Positions 20,625-32,706 of a stretch of DNA of 64,000 nt are shown one piece after another; the stretch's first letter is position 1, and each line of letters begins with the position of its first letter. The translations under genes and the position numbers were made by a program. The notes beneath the pieces were generated by a model that was not told where the DNA came from, did no database searches, and saw only the letters and a program-made list of their open reading frames with translations. The stretch is from Sipunculus nudus (taxonomy: Eukaryota > Annelida > Sipuncula > Golfingiida > Sipunculidae). The stretch is from assembly GCA_026874595.1 (NCBI GenBank), contig CM049317.1, positions 48,944,401 through 49,008,400 on the forward strand, written 5' to 3'.

Positions 20625-23402
20625 ATTAGAAAAAAAGTTTAAATCTATTATAAAAAATATATGAAGATCTTATTCTCATTGATACAAGAAGGTTCATAAT
20701 TCAATAAAAAATTGGTGTTAATTCCAAAATTGCCAATTACTTTACAAGTGAAACCTCGTAATATATTTTTTGTCAAGACCATATTTTCTCATTTGAATTA
20801 CATAATGTTACTATAAAGGGGAGTACAATATCTTATGATGATAGAGAAAAATAGTGAATTACCTGATGTAGTATTGATAGTCCATTATCTCTTAATTGAA
20901 TTTTTTCATACGGCATCCAATAGACCGAAGTATAAAAGAAGTATCAAGACTACCATGCTCAAGATAAAAATGCAGCACACACGAACAGTTTCCGGTTCAG
21001 TCATCCTCATCGTAAAAAATGTAACAACTTAATAAAGCTCATATATTTCGATAGCAAGAAGTGCGCCTTTACTGACGCATATGTTTCGGGCGCCGTCCGA
21101 ATGCGTCATTTGATGGGCGATATCAAAAGAACAAGAGTACCACTCTGCAGGTCAGGGGTTGAAGGTAAAACAATCATTTCCCCACAATGAAATAGGGCTT
21201 TAAATTCATCAGCGGTGTAGGTATAAATGAAGTGATGATATAACTATTTTCTTAGACTGTGACACGTTTTCGGAAATTTGACAGTTGAGACAGTTGACAG
21301 TTGGGAATAACTCTGTTGGAAGGGTGAACAAAAGAGCGCCCATGAATATGCACTAAAAAAAACTTTCCACGAGCACGCGCACTTTATTAAGCGGTCGTCT
21401 GCTGTTGTCGAGTCCAGCGAGCTAGCAAACATTGTAGGTTTTGTTAAATCAAATCAGAAAGAGAGACGTCAACGGGAAACTCTACTTTAATGGTAAGATA
21501 ATGATAATATGTATGATCATCTGATTCTGTGATTTATCTTTAATTATTATGTAGACCTACTAAAGGATAGTTGGACAATAAGACATAGTATTCCTAAGTC
21601 AAGCTCTCACAAAAGAGAGTAAGGAAACCATATATCTTCAAATTGTATAATTTATGTAGTTCTGCACATGTTATAACCTTATTTAGTATTTATGTTGTAT
21701 TTAAATATTTTACACTCCAATAATCTTCACATCAGTTTAGTACAAGTATTATTTTATTTTTTTAGTTATTAAATAAAGAATATTTAGTGTTGTTATTAGG
21801 ACTGTAGAACTTATTAATAAAATAAAAAAAAAATAAACGTGTCTTGGATCAGCGTGGAACAAGGTAAAATCTTATTCACTTGGCTGTACAATTTTTGAAT
21901 TAACATACTTTTTTTTGTTTTTATCACAGCAGAACCTTTTATTTAAATTATTCACAGAAACTCAACTGAGGAAAAACTTTTTCCTAACTTTAGAGTAAAT
22001 GTTTGCTTATTCAGAAAAGAATAACCATGTATATCATGCTGGATAGCCTTTAATTGTTTTCCTTTAGTATGAGCATGTGTCAGCAACGGTCATACTACAC
22101 AAAGGGATGTCGAATCAGTAGTAAGAATACTGCTACTAAGCCGATCGATCTTACCTAATTTAAATGAATTGTCTAAAAACCACTGACTATATAGAAAAAA
22201 GCAGATTCCAAGTTGAGGAATCGCCTTGAAAACATATGCTTGACAACAGAGAGGATGTATATTTGTCGTAGATATATTTATATATACTCTTCTGTTTATT
22301 GTCTGAGCCCTCTGCTTCAACAAATGGTTCATGTGCCATGACGCTCACTTGAATTTGACATACAGGTGTTACATAAATTAATTATTGATGTTATGATCTG
22401 GTGAAAAAATATTTGTTAGAGAACCTTGAACAAAGGATAAAATGAACTAAGAGTGCTCGAAATCATGATTTTGCCGTAGTCCTAAGGAAAAGGTTGAGGT
22501 TTCCAAAATCAAATGTCACCAGGAACTCCCTAAAAGAGAAATTAGAAGTTTCTATGTCCAACGGCTACCATCTGTGTCTCTTTCTGACTTTAAGCTACTC
22601 AGATCATTTTCATTTACATTTCTAACAGAATATAGGTCACTTTAACCATATTTTCGGGATTCCAAGAACCTCATTGGTTCTTATGTAACTATGAAACTAA
22701 CTTATTTTTGTTATTGCTAACTTTTTTATCTTTCTTGGTGCTCCAAATCATGTGTTTGGCAAGGAGCGTTCACAAGGCATGCTGTGCTGTCTCATTTGAA
22801 ATGGTATTGGATCAATGAAAGATTACCCTAACTTAATGATTTTTTAATTTTATTTTATGTTTAAGGTCGGCAAGTGAGTCTTCTAATACATCCGCGACGT
22901 CAGCAGCCCAAAGTCTTACAGTCGAAAACTTATTATATTTGATGTGAAAAAACGTGTTCTGCAAGCTTGATAATATGTTATTTTTTCTGCGTTTCTATAA
23001 AAAAAATTTGGTCCAAAAAGAGAAAGCATTTAAAAGATTTTAATTATAGCTGAGACACAAGCGAAGCAGAGGTCATTTAAAATAGATATTTCAGGGCCAA
23101 CTATTAGACCAATAAATGAACACTTAAAGTAAAACTACACAGTGAATGCTGCGCTCTATTTCTCTCTCTTTATTTATCTATTAGTTTTTATTTGTTTTTA
23201 TTACAATATTTGGATAAACAGCAAAACCTGATTACCGATATATAACTTTATGTCCTTCATAGCTCACTCCAACTCACTAAAAAGTACTTGTTCATAGTGT
23301 GAATAGCTGAATTTAAACCAACCATTAATGTCGATTTGTAAAAAAAATCACGATAAGCAAGGTCTAACATAGTATGCTCCTATAGTAGTCTTTTATATTC
23401 AC
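20625..23402. other. Unassigned intergenic sequence
   Basis: AT-rich. No exon or mobile element is recognised. It has a small inverted pair around tgacgcat/atgcgtca near 21074-21110. The minus-strand frames at 21244-21432 and 22090-22332 have no recognisable domain. Confidence 0.4.
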
Positions 23403-23637
23403 ACATATAATGAATTACATCGTTGCAGTCCCTGATGTACCATGAACCACTCACAACAGAGACGCAGCCCCCCCGCCCAGATGGGTAGTGTCGGAACTCC
23501 CGGCGCCCACACGGTCATGGTCATGTTGTAATGAAGGGAGGCTGAGTAGACGCCGTACCCACGGTTAGGATCCCAAATCTAACCGTCACAGTGCCCCGCC
23601 AGCCGAGCTGATGTCCAAAAGTTATTGATTTCCCAAC
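23403..23637 (-). pseudogene. Minus-strand CTLD C-half exon with two lesions
   Basis: From a phase-1 acceptor (ACTGACAG|GT) the minus strand reads WEINNFWTSARLAGHC, then a TAG, then IWDPNRGYGVYSASLHYNMT and onward to PIWAGG. At a 7-G run the frame must shift by one base to continue CVSVVSGSWYIRDCNDV, a classic CTLD ending with C..W....C. The exon would end at T|GTGAAT, again phase 1. Two lesions suggest a pseudogene, although a homopolymer sequencing error could explain one. No partner N-half was found upstream on this strand. Confidence 0.65.
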
Positions 23638-24065
23638 CTGTCAGTATAAAACAATATTTCAAATTGAAAGCAAACCATTCTTAGTTTCAAGGGTGTTCAT
23701 CGATTAGCATTTCACAAAAATGATTTAAAAAATCAGAATTTACCTGTCCTAATAATGAAAAAGCTATTTCAAGTTAGCCAGTAGTGTACTTGTCAGCGTT
23801 CATTGAGTTAAAATCAATACCATGTACCATGTGACTAAATCCTTCCAGAAACGTTGAATGTCTTAAAGATCATGAACATTTAATGAAATTCGGAAAAAAC
23901 CTCGAACACCTAAGGTAGGTCTGCAGATAATTCATTGGTTCCTTTTTCCACGACGTTATATGAATGCGACATGTGTAAGAAATATCAACTAATGACCAGG
24001 ACAATTTATGCCTAGAACACTGACAGGTCAGAAATGGCTCCACAAATGACCCACAGACTTCTAGT

Positions 24066-24232
24066 GCGGGCTTGCAAAAATACAATAAAGGAACTGATAA
24101 CATGCACAGACAAAAGACAATATTTTTGAAGTTGTGGGTCATATGACCAACGACCTGGATACAAATTTGTGGACCTGATTACATTCACAGACAGAAGAAA
24201 TGCCTCGACAATACTTTTAAAATTCTGGATCA
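24066..24232. repeat. Two degenerate tandem units of about 85 bases
   Basis: Both units share a 'gat.acat.cacagaca.aag' block, a 'gacaata.tttt.aa' block and a final 'catatgacc'. This explains the two similar minus-strand frames here, which are therefore not gene evidence. Confidence 0.55.
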
Positions 24233-24690
24233 TATGACCTCCGCCCTGGACCTCGTGACCTCGAAATAAAAATAATTCTAAATTTTGTGGAGGGCCAATA
24301 AAAAAACCAAGTTTGAAACTAAAATGTCTTACTTAACAGGGGTTATGGTCTGGATACAAATTTGTGGACAGATTCCCCTTGATACTTGACCTTTAACCAT
24401 ATAACCCCTAAAATCAGTAGGGTTCGTCCGCTTTTGGTAGGAGAGCTTTATATGCAAGATGAATGAAAGGTCTGGTATAAAAAGTCTGGCTTAATATGCC
24501 TTTTCAATCTTTTTTAAATATAGGTGTCCTGTGACCTAGTCCTTTGACCTCGCTACTAAAAAATTTTTTGCTTTAGCGGTTTGCATGATAAGTCCAGTTT
24601 GGAAAACAGATGTCAATTCAAACTTGATCTGTGGACGGGCAGATAACAGACAGACGGATGGAAAGGCTGATTAATAAAATAGCACAAGCC
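24233..24690. mobile_element. Degenerate interspersed repeat of 'tgacct' type
   Basis: Repeated 'gacctcgtgacctcg', 'acttgacctttaacc' and 'gtgacctagtcctttgacct' words, and a terminal 'acagacagacggatggaaag', resemble a very common dispersed repeat of mollusc and related genomes (family knowledge, not searched). Ends are not defined. A short similar fragment ('tgaccttgac...aaggtca') lies at 25444-25473. Confidence 0.45.
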
Positions 24691-24711
24691 ACAGAAACCC
24701 GTATTTTGTAG

Positions 24712-24942
24712 GTAACAGTAACTGATCGAAATCGTCCTGTTTTGTATACGGAGGACAATGCTTTGAACCAGTATGTGAATTAGAAGAAATATATTGGTAC
24801 TATGCTGCTAGATTCTGCGTGGCCTATTTTACTGGCCTAGCGACTAACATTCTGTCTGAGATAGGTGTAAATGGTGACAGGAATTGTGACGATTACTGGA
24901 TTGGTTTTACCAAGGAATGTTGGAAAATGAGCGAGAATTACC
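24712..24942 (+). pseudogene. CTLD N-half exon with premature stop
   Basis: From a phase-1 acceptor (TTTTGTAG|GT) the frame meets TGA at 24723-24725 after three whole codons, then stays open: SCFVYGGQCFEPVC, YWYYAARFCVAYFTGLATN and DYWIGFTKECWKM give the cysteine-rich extension, the helix/GG.L region and the WIG block of a CTLD. The donor C|GTACGT is phase 1. Layout and cysteine spacing parallel exon 4 of the intact gene (14288-14530). It pairs in order and strand with the C-half at 25732-25934. Either a pseudogene, or the true acceptor differs; I see no AG after the TGA that would rescue it. Confidence 0.65.
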
Positions 24943-25731
24943 GTACGTAGAAAATTGTATCAGTCGTCCTTAGCTTTTTACATTTATACCATTCATCTAT
25001 TTGTTAATAATGTATTTCAAATTGGCTTTATGTTCTGGTCGTTTTGCTTACGTTCTATTTTCACAGATAATTTTTCCAGAAATATTTGCAATAAAATATA
25101 GCAACATGTCTTTACCGTTTTGGTGACATTTAGAAAAGGTACTATTCTGATCAGAGACTTAAATGCCTCGAAAAAAAAATGTTCGAATAATCTTTGAAAC
25201 AATGGATGAAGAACATAATACAATAGCGAAACGAAAAGAATCTTTCTATTTTTTTTTTAACATCTAATAAAATTGGCAAAGATCGAATATATTGATTAAT
25301 ATGTATGAGCAGTTCTATATTTGTAACACAGTGTTAACAAGAAAATTTGATCTTCTAGCCCTTTGGTGCATCGATGATATGATTATGATGACTGTGCCTA
25401 ATACTTTACGGTAATTGCGCTGATAAATATTTAACATAAGTCCTGTGACCTTGACAACTCCGCCAAGGTCATCCATATTCGAATATGACCGAGACGTGGA
25501 TCATTGTTGGAATATGGTGACTGTGTGTCACTGTATTGCACAAACATGTTTCGGACCGAGAGACTGAGAGACAAACAAATTTTTGCTAAAAGATGTGATT
25601 TACGACTATCATAATGACAAAAGGGTTCTAACAAACAATGTTCTGATTTGTATGTTCAGTCATCACAGAAACGCATTTAGGACCCCGTTTGAATATGTGC
25701 ATATTGATCGCAACTTTTGAACTTTATTCAG

Positions 25732-25934
25732 ATATATCTAACAGCAACAGAATCATATTAACAAAAGGGACACTATTCCATGTACCTATCACTTCAGTGA
25801 CCAAGCATGACTGGCTCGCATGGAAGGTGATAGACCAGAAAGCTGTGCCGGGATTTCGTTAACAGCGGAACATTTTATTTGGAACTTGTATCACTGTTCT
25901 TTCCCCCGTGAGAACTTCTGCATATCCCCAAACA
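25732..25934 (+). pseudogene. CTLD C-half exon with frameshift
   Basis: A TTATTCAG acceptor opens a phase-1 frame to TKHDWLAWK. Around 25824-25826 the family frame changes, and RPESCAGISL...FIWNLYHCSF...NFCI continues to a phase-1 donor A|GTATGA. That second part matches exon 5 of the intact gene residue by residue in its Cys/Trp spacing (RP..C, F.W..Y.CS, final C). Without a shift the first frame stops at TAA 25860-25862. With 24712-24942 it forms a two-exon relic of one CTLD. Confidence 0.6.
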
Positions 25935-25939
25935 GTATG

Positions 25940-27108
25940 AATATAATTGTCTTTAAAGACACATGATCACTGCAGTACCACTAGGTCGTTCCAAAATATG
26001 TCATGTGCGTCTTAACCGTAATAGCCCTAATATCGGCTCTCAATGTGTACATCTACCGTTCCCCTGCCACAAAAAAGTTAGAATGGTTTTAAACACTAGA
26101 TTGGTAAAATAAGTTTGGTTGATGAATAAAATGCTATTTTAAAATATCTCTCCATCAGTTTAACGAAGTTTTATATGAAATAAATATAATATATTCTTCA
26201 GATGAAGTTAGAACATTCAAACGCTTATTTAAGAGTATGCTTATTTCTGTTAATTATACCCCTCATTTGACTTCTTTGGATTATTGACTGTCGCCATTAC
26301 ATGATTTTTTACGAATTTTCTAATGAGGACAATTGGTAACATTTGTGACACAATTAGTAATAATCATTTAAGGGTTTATATTTTCCCTGTTTGAAGAAGA
26401 GTAATATAAACCTGGTAAGGTTGCCTTTTGAAAACAAAGCGACCAGAGAAACCACGGAGAAGTCTGCCCAAACGTGATTCAGAGTTGTCCGTGGTGGGGT
26501 TAAGGAAATACTCTCTCCAGTGTCCAGTCTCAAGTGTCCAGACAATACATCATCATCAGTGAAATACACTGTGACAACAGCTATAGCTGATATATCACTT
26601 AGCTACATTTCTTTCAAAGTAAGTTGTGGTTTAAAATAGTTATATAAACATAACACAATACTTCAAATCGTCTTTTCCCAATCCAAATTTTCTCTAAACT
26701 CTAAATTAAGCAGTTTCATAGATGATCAGTAGAAACAAAGATCCCTTCAAAATGTTGCTATCGAGGCTAATCGAGCCTGTCGGAAATAAATAGCTTATTT
26801 AAATTTATGAACGCAAGAAAAACAATCCATTAAAAAAATAGCGTTTTTTTTCTTATCTAAGTGTTAAAATCAAATATAATGCGTGAACCAAATACAGACC
26901 TTGTGCTATGTGTAATTAAACTATATATGAACAGGTTTAAGATGCAAACAGGGAAAATGTTCATTAATAAGGATTATTTGTACTTCCACGGGATCCTATA
27001 TTTTTTCCAAAAGACAATTGATGTAATGGGCTTGTTACATGTGCTCATTTTTCACGATGTCACAATTACCCATGTGATATATATGTGGGCCTGTATGATA
27101 TGATATAC
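25940..27108. other. Unassigned sequence left of the array
   Basis: The only notable item is a minus-strand frame (26354-26608) of about 84 codons reading VTVYFTDDDVLSGHLRLDTG and onward. It looks protein-like and has a phase-1 AG inside (CACAG|TG), but I do not recognise a family. The plus-strand frame 26861-27103 appears fortuitous. Confidence 0.35.
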
Positions 27109-29907
27109 GGTATTATGCTTTATATCGTTATTATTGTTGTTCTAATTTATGTATATATTTTATTACCGCCTTGCCAGAAATATATTAACATTTCTCAGTT
27201 TAAAGTATATTAATTTATAAATTCAGGGATCACTTTGTTTGCATATTGGATATATTATTATCTCGGTCATATAGGTTGTGCAATATTCATCATGGGCCTT
27301 TGTATTTTCATTCACGAAACTCCTTTTAACTTCATAGAAATAAAGAAATTAGCGAGATTTATCTAACTTGCAAGCCTTAACAGCAGACCTAGATTCGAAA
27401 TTTATCTGATATTTTCCTATAATTATTTGATTTTCTTATTAATATAAAAAGGAATCGTTTAAAATTACTCTATATCGGCACTCGTTTTGTTGGGGAAAAT
27501 AGTGATTCATATTACCTTTGTTTATGACTCAATTAAATGGGCATTACCCTAAGAAACCCTCCCCTCTCGTTCACTTCCAAAGGTGTTCCGTAACCTTCGC
27601 CCTTATTTGTATCCGAGAAAATTAAGGGGTCAAGTCTAAATGAATGACTAAGAGATCACTGTGCATTCATTTAGTGTTCCGGATACAGTTGTTGGTTCAC
27701 AATCTGCTTGTATACATATCATGTTTTAGTTTTATCAAGTGCTGACACCTGGTAGAACATCTTGGCTCTTTTATATAAAAAACTGGTCGTAATTACTCTC
27801 TTGAGTGAGTTTTCATAATATAGTTTTGTTCTATTCAAGCACGGCAGAATCCAACTGTTAATGGCTGCCAGAATACCATTTCTCCCACAGCTGTCATCTA
27901 GTCCCGTTAAAAAGCAACGAAATTTTGTTATTTTTACATATGTTTTAGTCTCTGACTTTCCGATTTTTATCATAATTTCATATATGTAAATAATCTTATT
28001 CTACAAAATTCATACTCGAGGGATCTGAGATAATGTCGAGAAGCAGCAAGGAAACTGGCAGTAATATATTCTGCTATCGCTTAAAACCATATTCTCAATC
28101 ATTTCCTTGCGTTGCAACATCATAGTTTGATCTAATATAAACAAACATGACCTTACAACTCACTTTGCCCAACTCCAATTTACCTATGTTTATGGACACC
28201 AGAATTATAAATCACATTAGTGAATTATGGAGTAGGAATATTTTCAGCAGACGACTGATTTAAATTTAATATGTATAAAACTTTTTGGTACAATTTTTCC
28301 TCTATGGGCAGTATTGAGTGAAAAAAAGGAAGCTAAGGTAACAGTTCAAAAGGCATGATTTCTTTTCCATTGCATTCTCACTCATATTCATGTGCGAATA
28401 TGCAACAAATTCTTACATACCGATGATGCAACACAAATTCTCACTCTCCCTGATTCTTACTGACATATGTGGATCTAGTGACTTCTACATGATCACAATA
28501 TTGTACAAATGAACAAACAAAAGTAGCGTGTTGAGCGTGCAGGTTAAATTTGCTGATTCAGGCATCTAAACAAATGTTGGATCTCAACCAACATCAAGAA
28601 ATCAAGAAATCGAAAATTAGAAGCAGTAATATGACAACACATAGGGCTGCATATCGGTACGCGGTGTGTTTGAGTCAGTGTAATGACCAGCCAGTAAGTG
28701 AAAGTGACATCATATAAAGCGATAGCATATGCATACTATAAATACACAAGACTTAAGCTGTGGTTTCTATGAAAAGTTTAGCACAATCTGTTGTCTTGTT
28801 ATCTTTGAACATTTATTGTCTAATTGCTATTATTGCCCTGCTACGTTAAGACTGCTGAGCTTCTGAAATATTGAAACCTGTTTCTTTACTCCTTAATACA
28901 GAAAATATAGGCCACTATGATCTAAATTTGCCTTTCCTTAGAAATATAATTTAATCCTTTCAGGAAGCTAGAACTTTGTGTCTAAAACCAACGACTTATA
29001 TAATTCTAACATTAATGCACCAATATTCCACTAAAAGTTACATGTAAAATGCGTAAAAAAATAATACGATTTTACGAATGCCACCAGCCTTCAAGGAATA
29101 ACATGTTGCTATGGAGGCATAAATCATAAATAAAAAAATCATAAAAAATAGATAGATGGTTTATATAATTTCGATGATGGGTCAACATGATATTCTTACA
29201 GCAAACCTTTCTATTCTGCCTTGTTTAAAAATAATTATGTGATTTCAGCTTACGCTCTATCATTATTAAAAGACTCAGGGTAACCGCTACTATGGCAGGT
29301 CCTTCTTACGCCCTAATGACTGGTGTATGAGCTTTAAATCTACAGGATATAAGTGCACGAGGTACTTTAGTCCATGTTGACATAAAACATTACCATGTAA
29401 CCGCAGATTGTTGCAGAACCCTCGTTGTTAGTAGTGAGAGCAGATGGAGCAGATAAATCTGTTGTCATTTAAAAAAATACCTCCATACATCATTGTTGGA
29501 TATTTCTCCATTAGGACCAGGCGGCTATGGTGGCACTCGTCGCCATTTATAGGCATGTGGATATACACAAAAGGCACAACCTGTACATCATCAATTTCTG
29601 GCATATTTTAATTAAAAGGTTCAGGGATTATTTTTTTGAACATAAGTCAGTTATCAGATTGGGTCGCTATAAACTGGTTTGGCTTTTTCAGCATCGAATG
29701 ATTGACACAATATAAAGGGCGCCAGCATTATTTTCAAAATCCGGAGAAAAATGAAAAAAAAATACTCTCTCCTGAATCAGTCACCTTAAAATTCAGATTA
29801 TCACAGACAGTAGTAAGGGCCAGCTATAAACTGCTTCGCCTTATTAGTAATTTGATAGATATCGATAATTTTTAGGAAAGTTTTGAATTAAGTCGAAAAT
29901 GAAATTA
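27109..29907 (+). repeat. Array unit 1 (type A, most divergent)
   Basis: Type A means C at 'attcatCatggg' plus TT in 'gtgTTccgg'. Private changes: C at 27381, an extra T at 27790 (which breaks the minus-strand 91-codon frame to 84), T at 28067, a missing T before the A-run near 28321, and T at 28667. Confidence 0.95.
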
Positions 29908-32706
29908 GGTATTATGCTTTATATCGTTATTATTGTTGTTCTAATTTATGTATATATTTTATTACCGCCTTGCCAGAAATATATTAACATTTCTCAGTTT
30001 AAAGTATATTAATTTATAAATTCAGGGATCACTTTGTTTGCATATTGGATATATTATTATCTCGGTCATATAGGTTGTGCAATATTCATCATGGGCCTTT
30101 GTATTTTCATTCACGAAACTCCTTTTAACTTCATAGAAATAAAGAAATTAGCGAGATTTATCTAACTTGCAAGCCTTAAAAGCAGACCTAGATTCGAAAT
30201 TTATCTGATATTTTCCTATAATTATTTGATTTTCTTATTAATATAAAAAGGAATCGTTTAAAATTACTTTATATCGGCACTCGTTTTGTTGGGGAAAATA
30301 GTGATTCATATTACCTTTGTTTATGACTCAATTAAATGGGCATTACCCTAAGAAACCCTCCCCTCTCGTTCACTTCCAAAGGTGTTCCGTAACCTTCGCC
30401 CTTATTTGTATCCGAGAAAATTAAGGGGTCAAGTCTAAATGAATGACTAAGAGATCACTGTGCATTCATTTAGTGTTCCGGATACAGTTGTTGGTTCACA
30501 ATCTGCTTGTATACATATCATGTTTTAGTTTTATCAAGTGCTGACACCTGGTAGAACATCTTGGCTCTTTTATATAAAAAACTGGTCGAATTACTCTCTT
30601 GAGTGAGTTTTCATAATATAGTTTTGTTCTATTCAAGCACGGCAGAATCCAACTGTTAATGGCTGCCAGAATACCATTTCTCCCACAGCTGTCATCTAGT
30701 CCCGTTAAAAAGCAACGAAATTTTGTTATTTTTACATATGTTTTAGTCTCTGACTTTCCGATTTTTATCATAATTTCATATATGTAAATAATCTTATTCT
30801 ACAAAATTCATACTCGAGGGATCTGAGATAATGTCGAGAAGCAGCAAGGAAACTGGCAGTAATACATTCTGCTATCGCTTAAAACCATATTCTCAATCAT
30901 TTCCTTGCGTTGCAACATCATAGTTTGATCTAATATAAACAAACATGACCTTACAACTCACTTTGCCCAACTCCAATTTACCTATGTTTATGGACACCAG
31001 AATTATAAATCACATTAGTGAATTATGGAGTAGGAATATTTTCAGCAGACGACTGATTTAAATTTAATATGTATAAAACTTTTTGGTACAATTTTTCCTC
31101 TATGGGCAGTATTGAGTGTAAAAAAAGGAAGCTAAGGTAACAGTTCAAAAGGCATGATTTCTTTTCCATTGCATTCTCACTCATATTCATGTGCGAATAT
31201 GCAACAAATTCTTACATACCGATGATGCAACACAAATTCTCACTCTCCCTGATTCTTACTGACATATGTGGATCTAGTGACTTCTACATGATCACAATAT
31301 TGTACAAATGAACAAACAAAAGTAGCGTGTTGAGCGTGCAGGTTAAATTTGCTGATTCAGGCATCTAAACAAATGTTGGATCTCAACCAACATCAAGAAA
31401 TCAAGAAATCGAAAATTAGAAGCAGTAATATGACAACACATAGGGCTGCATATCGGTACGCGGTGCGTTTGAGTCAGTGTAATGACCAGCCAGTAAGTGA
31501 AAGTGACATCATATAAAGCGATAGCATATGCATACTATAAATACACAAGACTTAAGCTGTGGTTTCTATGAAAAGTTTAGCACAATCTGTTGTCTTGTTA
31601 TCTTTGAACATTTATTGTCTAATTGCTATTATTGCCCTGCTACGTTAAGACTGCTGAGCTTCTGAAATATTGAAACCTGTTTCTTTACTCCTTAATACAG
31701 AAAATATAGGCCACTATGATCTAAATTTGCCTTTCCTTAGAAATATAATTTAATCCTTTCAGGAAGCTAGAACTTTGTGTCTAAAACCAACGACTTATAT
31801 AATTCTAACATTAATGCACCAATATTCCACTAAAAGTTACATGTAAAATGCGTAAAAAAATAATACGATTTTACGAATGCCACCAGCCTTCAAGGAATAA
31901 CATGTTGCTATGGAGGCATAAATCATAAATAAAAAAATCATAAAAAATAGATAGATGGTTTATATAATTTCGATGATGGGTCAACATGATATTCTTACAG
32001 CAAACCTTTCTATTCTGCCTTGTTTAAAAATAATTATGTGATTTCAGCTTACGCTCTATCATTATTAAAAGACTCAGGGTAACCGCTACTATGGCAGGTC
32101 CTTCTTACGCCCTAATGACTGGTGTATGAGCTTTAAATCTACAGGATATAAGTGCACGAGGTACTTTAGTCCATGTTGACATAAAACATTACCATGTAAC
32201 CGCAGATTGTTGCAGAACCCTCGTTGTTAGTAGTGAGAGCAGATGGAGCAGATAAATCTGTTGTCATTTAAAAAAATACCTCCATACATCATTGTTGGAT
32301 ATTTCTCCATTAGGACCAGGCGGCTATGGTGGCACTCGTCGCCATTTATAGGCATGTGGATATACACAAAAGGCACAACCTGTACATCATCAATTTCTGG
32401 CATATTTTAATTAAAAGGTTCAGGGATTATTTTTTTGAACATAAGTCAGTTATCAGATTGGGTCGCTATAAACTGGTTTGGCTTTTTCAGCATCGAATGA
32501 TTGACACAATATAAAGGGCGCCAGCATTATTTTCAAAATCCGGAGAAAAATGAAAAAAAAATACTCTCTCCTGAATCAGTCACCTTAAAATTCAGATTAT
32601 CACAGACAGTAGTAAGGGCCAGCTATAAACTGCTTCGCCTTATTAGTAATTTGATAGATATCGATAATTTTTAGGAAAGTTTTGAATTAAGTCGAAAATG
32701 AAATTA
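29908..32706 (+). repeat. Array unit 2 (type A)
   Basis: Type A markers, plus 'ttactTtatatcgg', shared only with unit 4. Confidence 0.95.

Noticed and set aside
23870-24233. Two overlapping minus-strand frames with similar proteins
   Set aside because: The similarity comes from a degenerate tandem duplication of about 85 bases within a repeat, not from a gene family.
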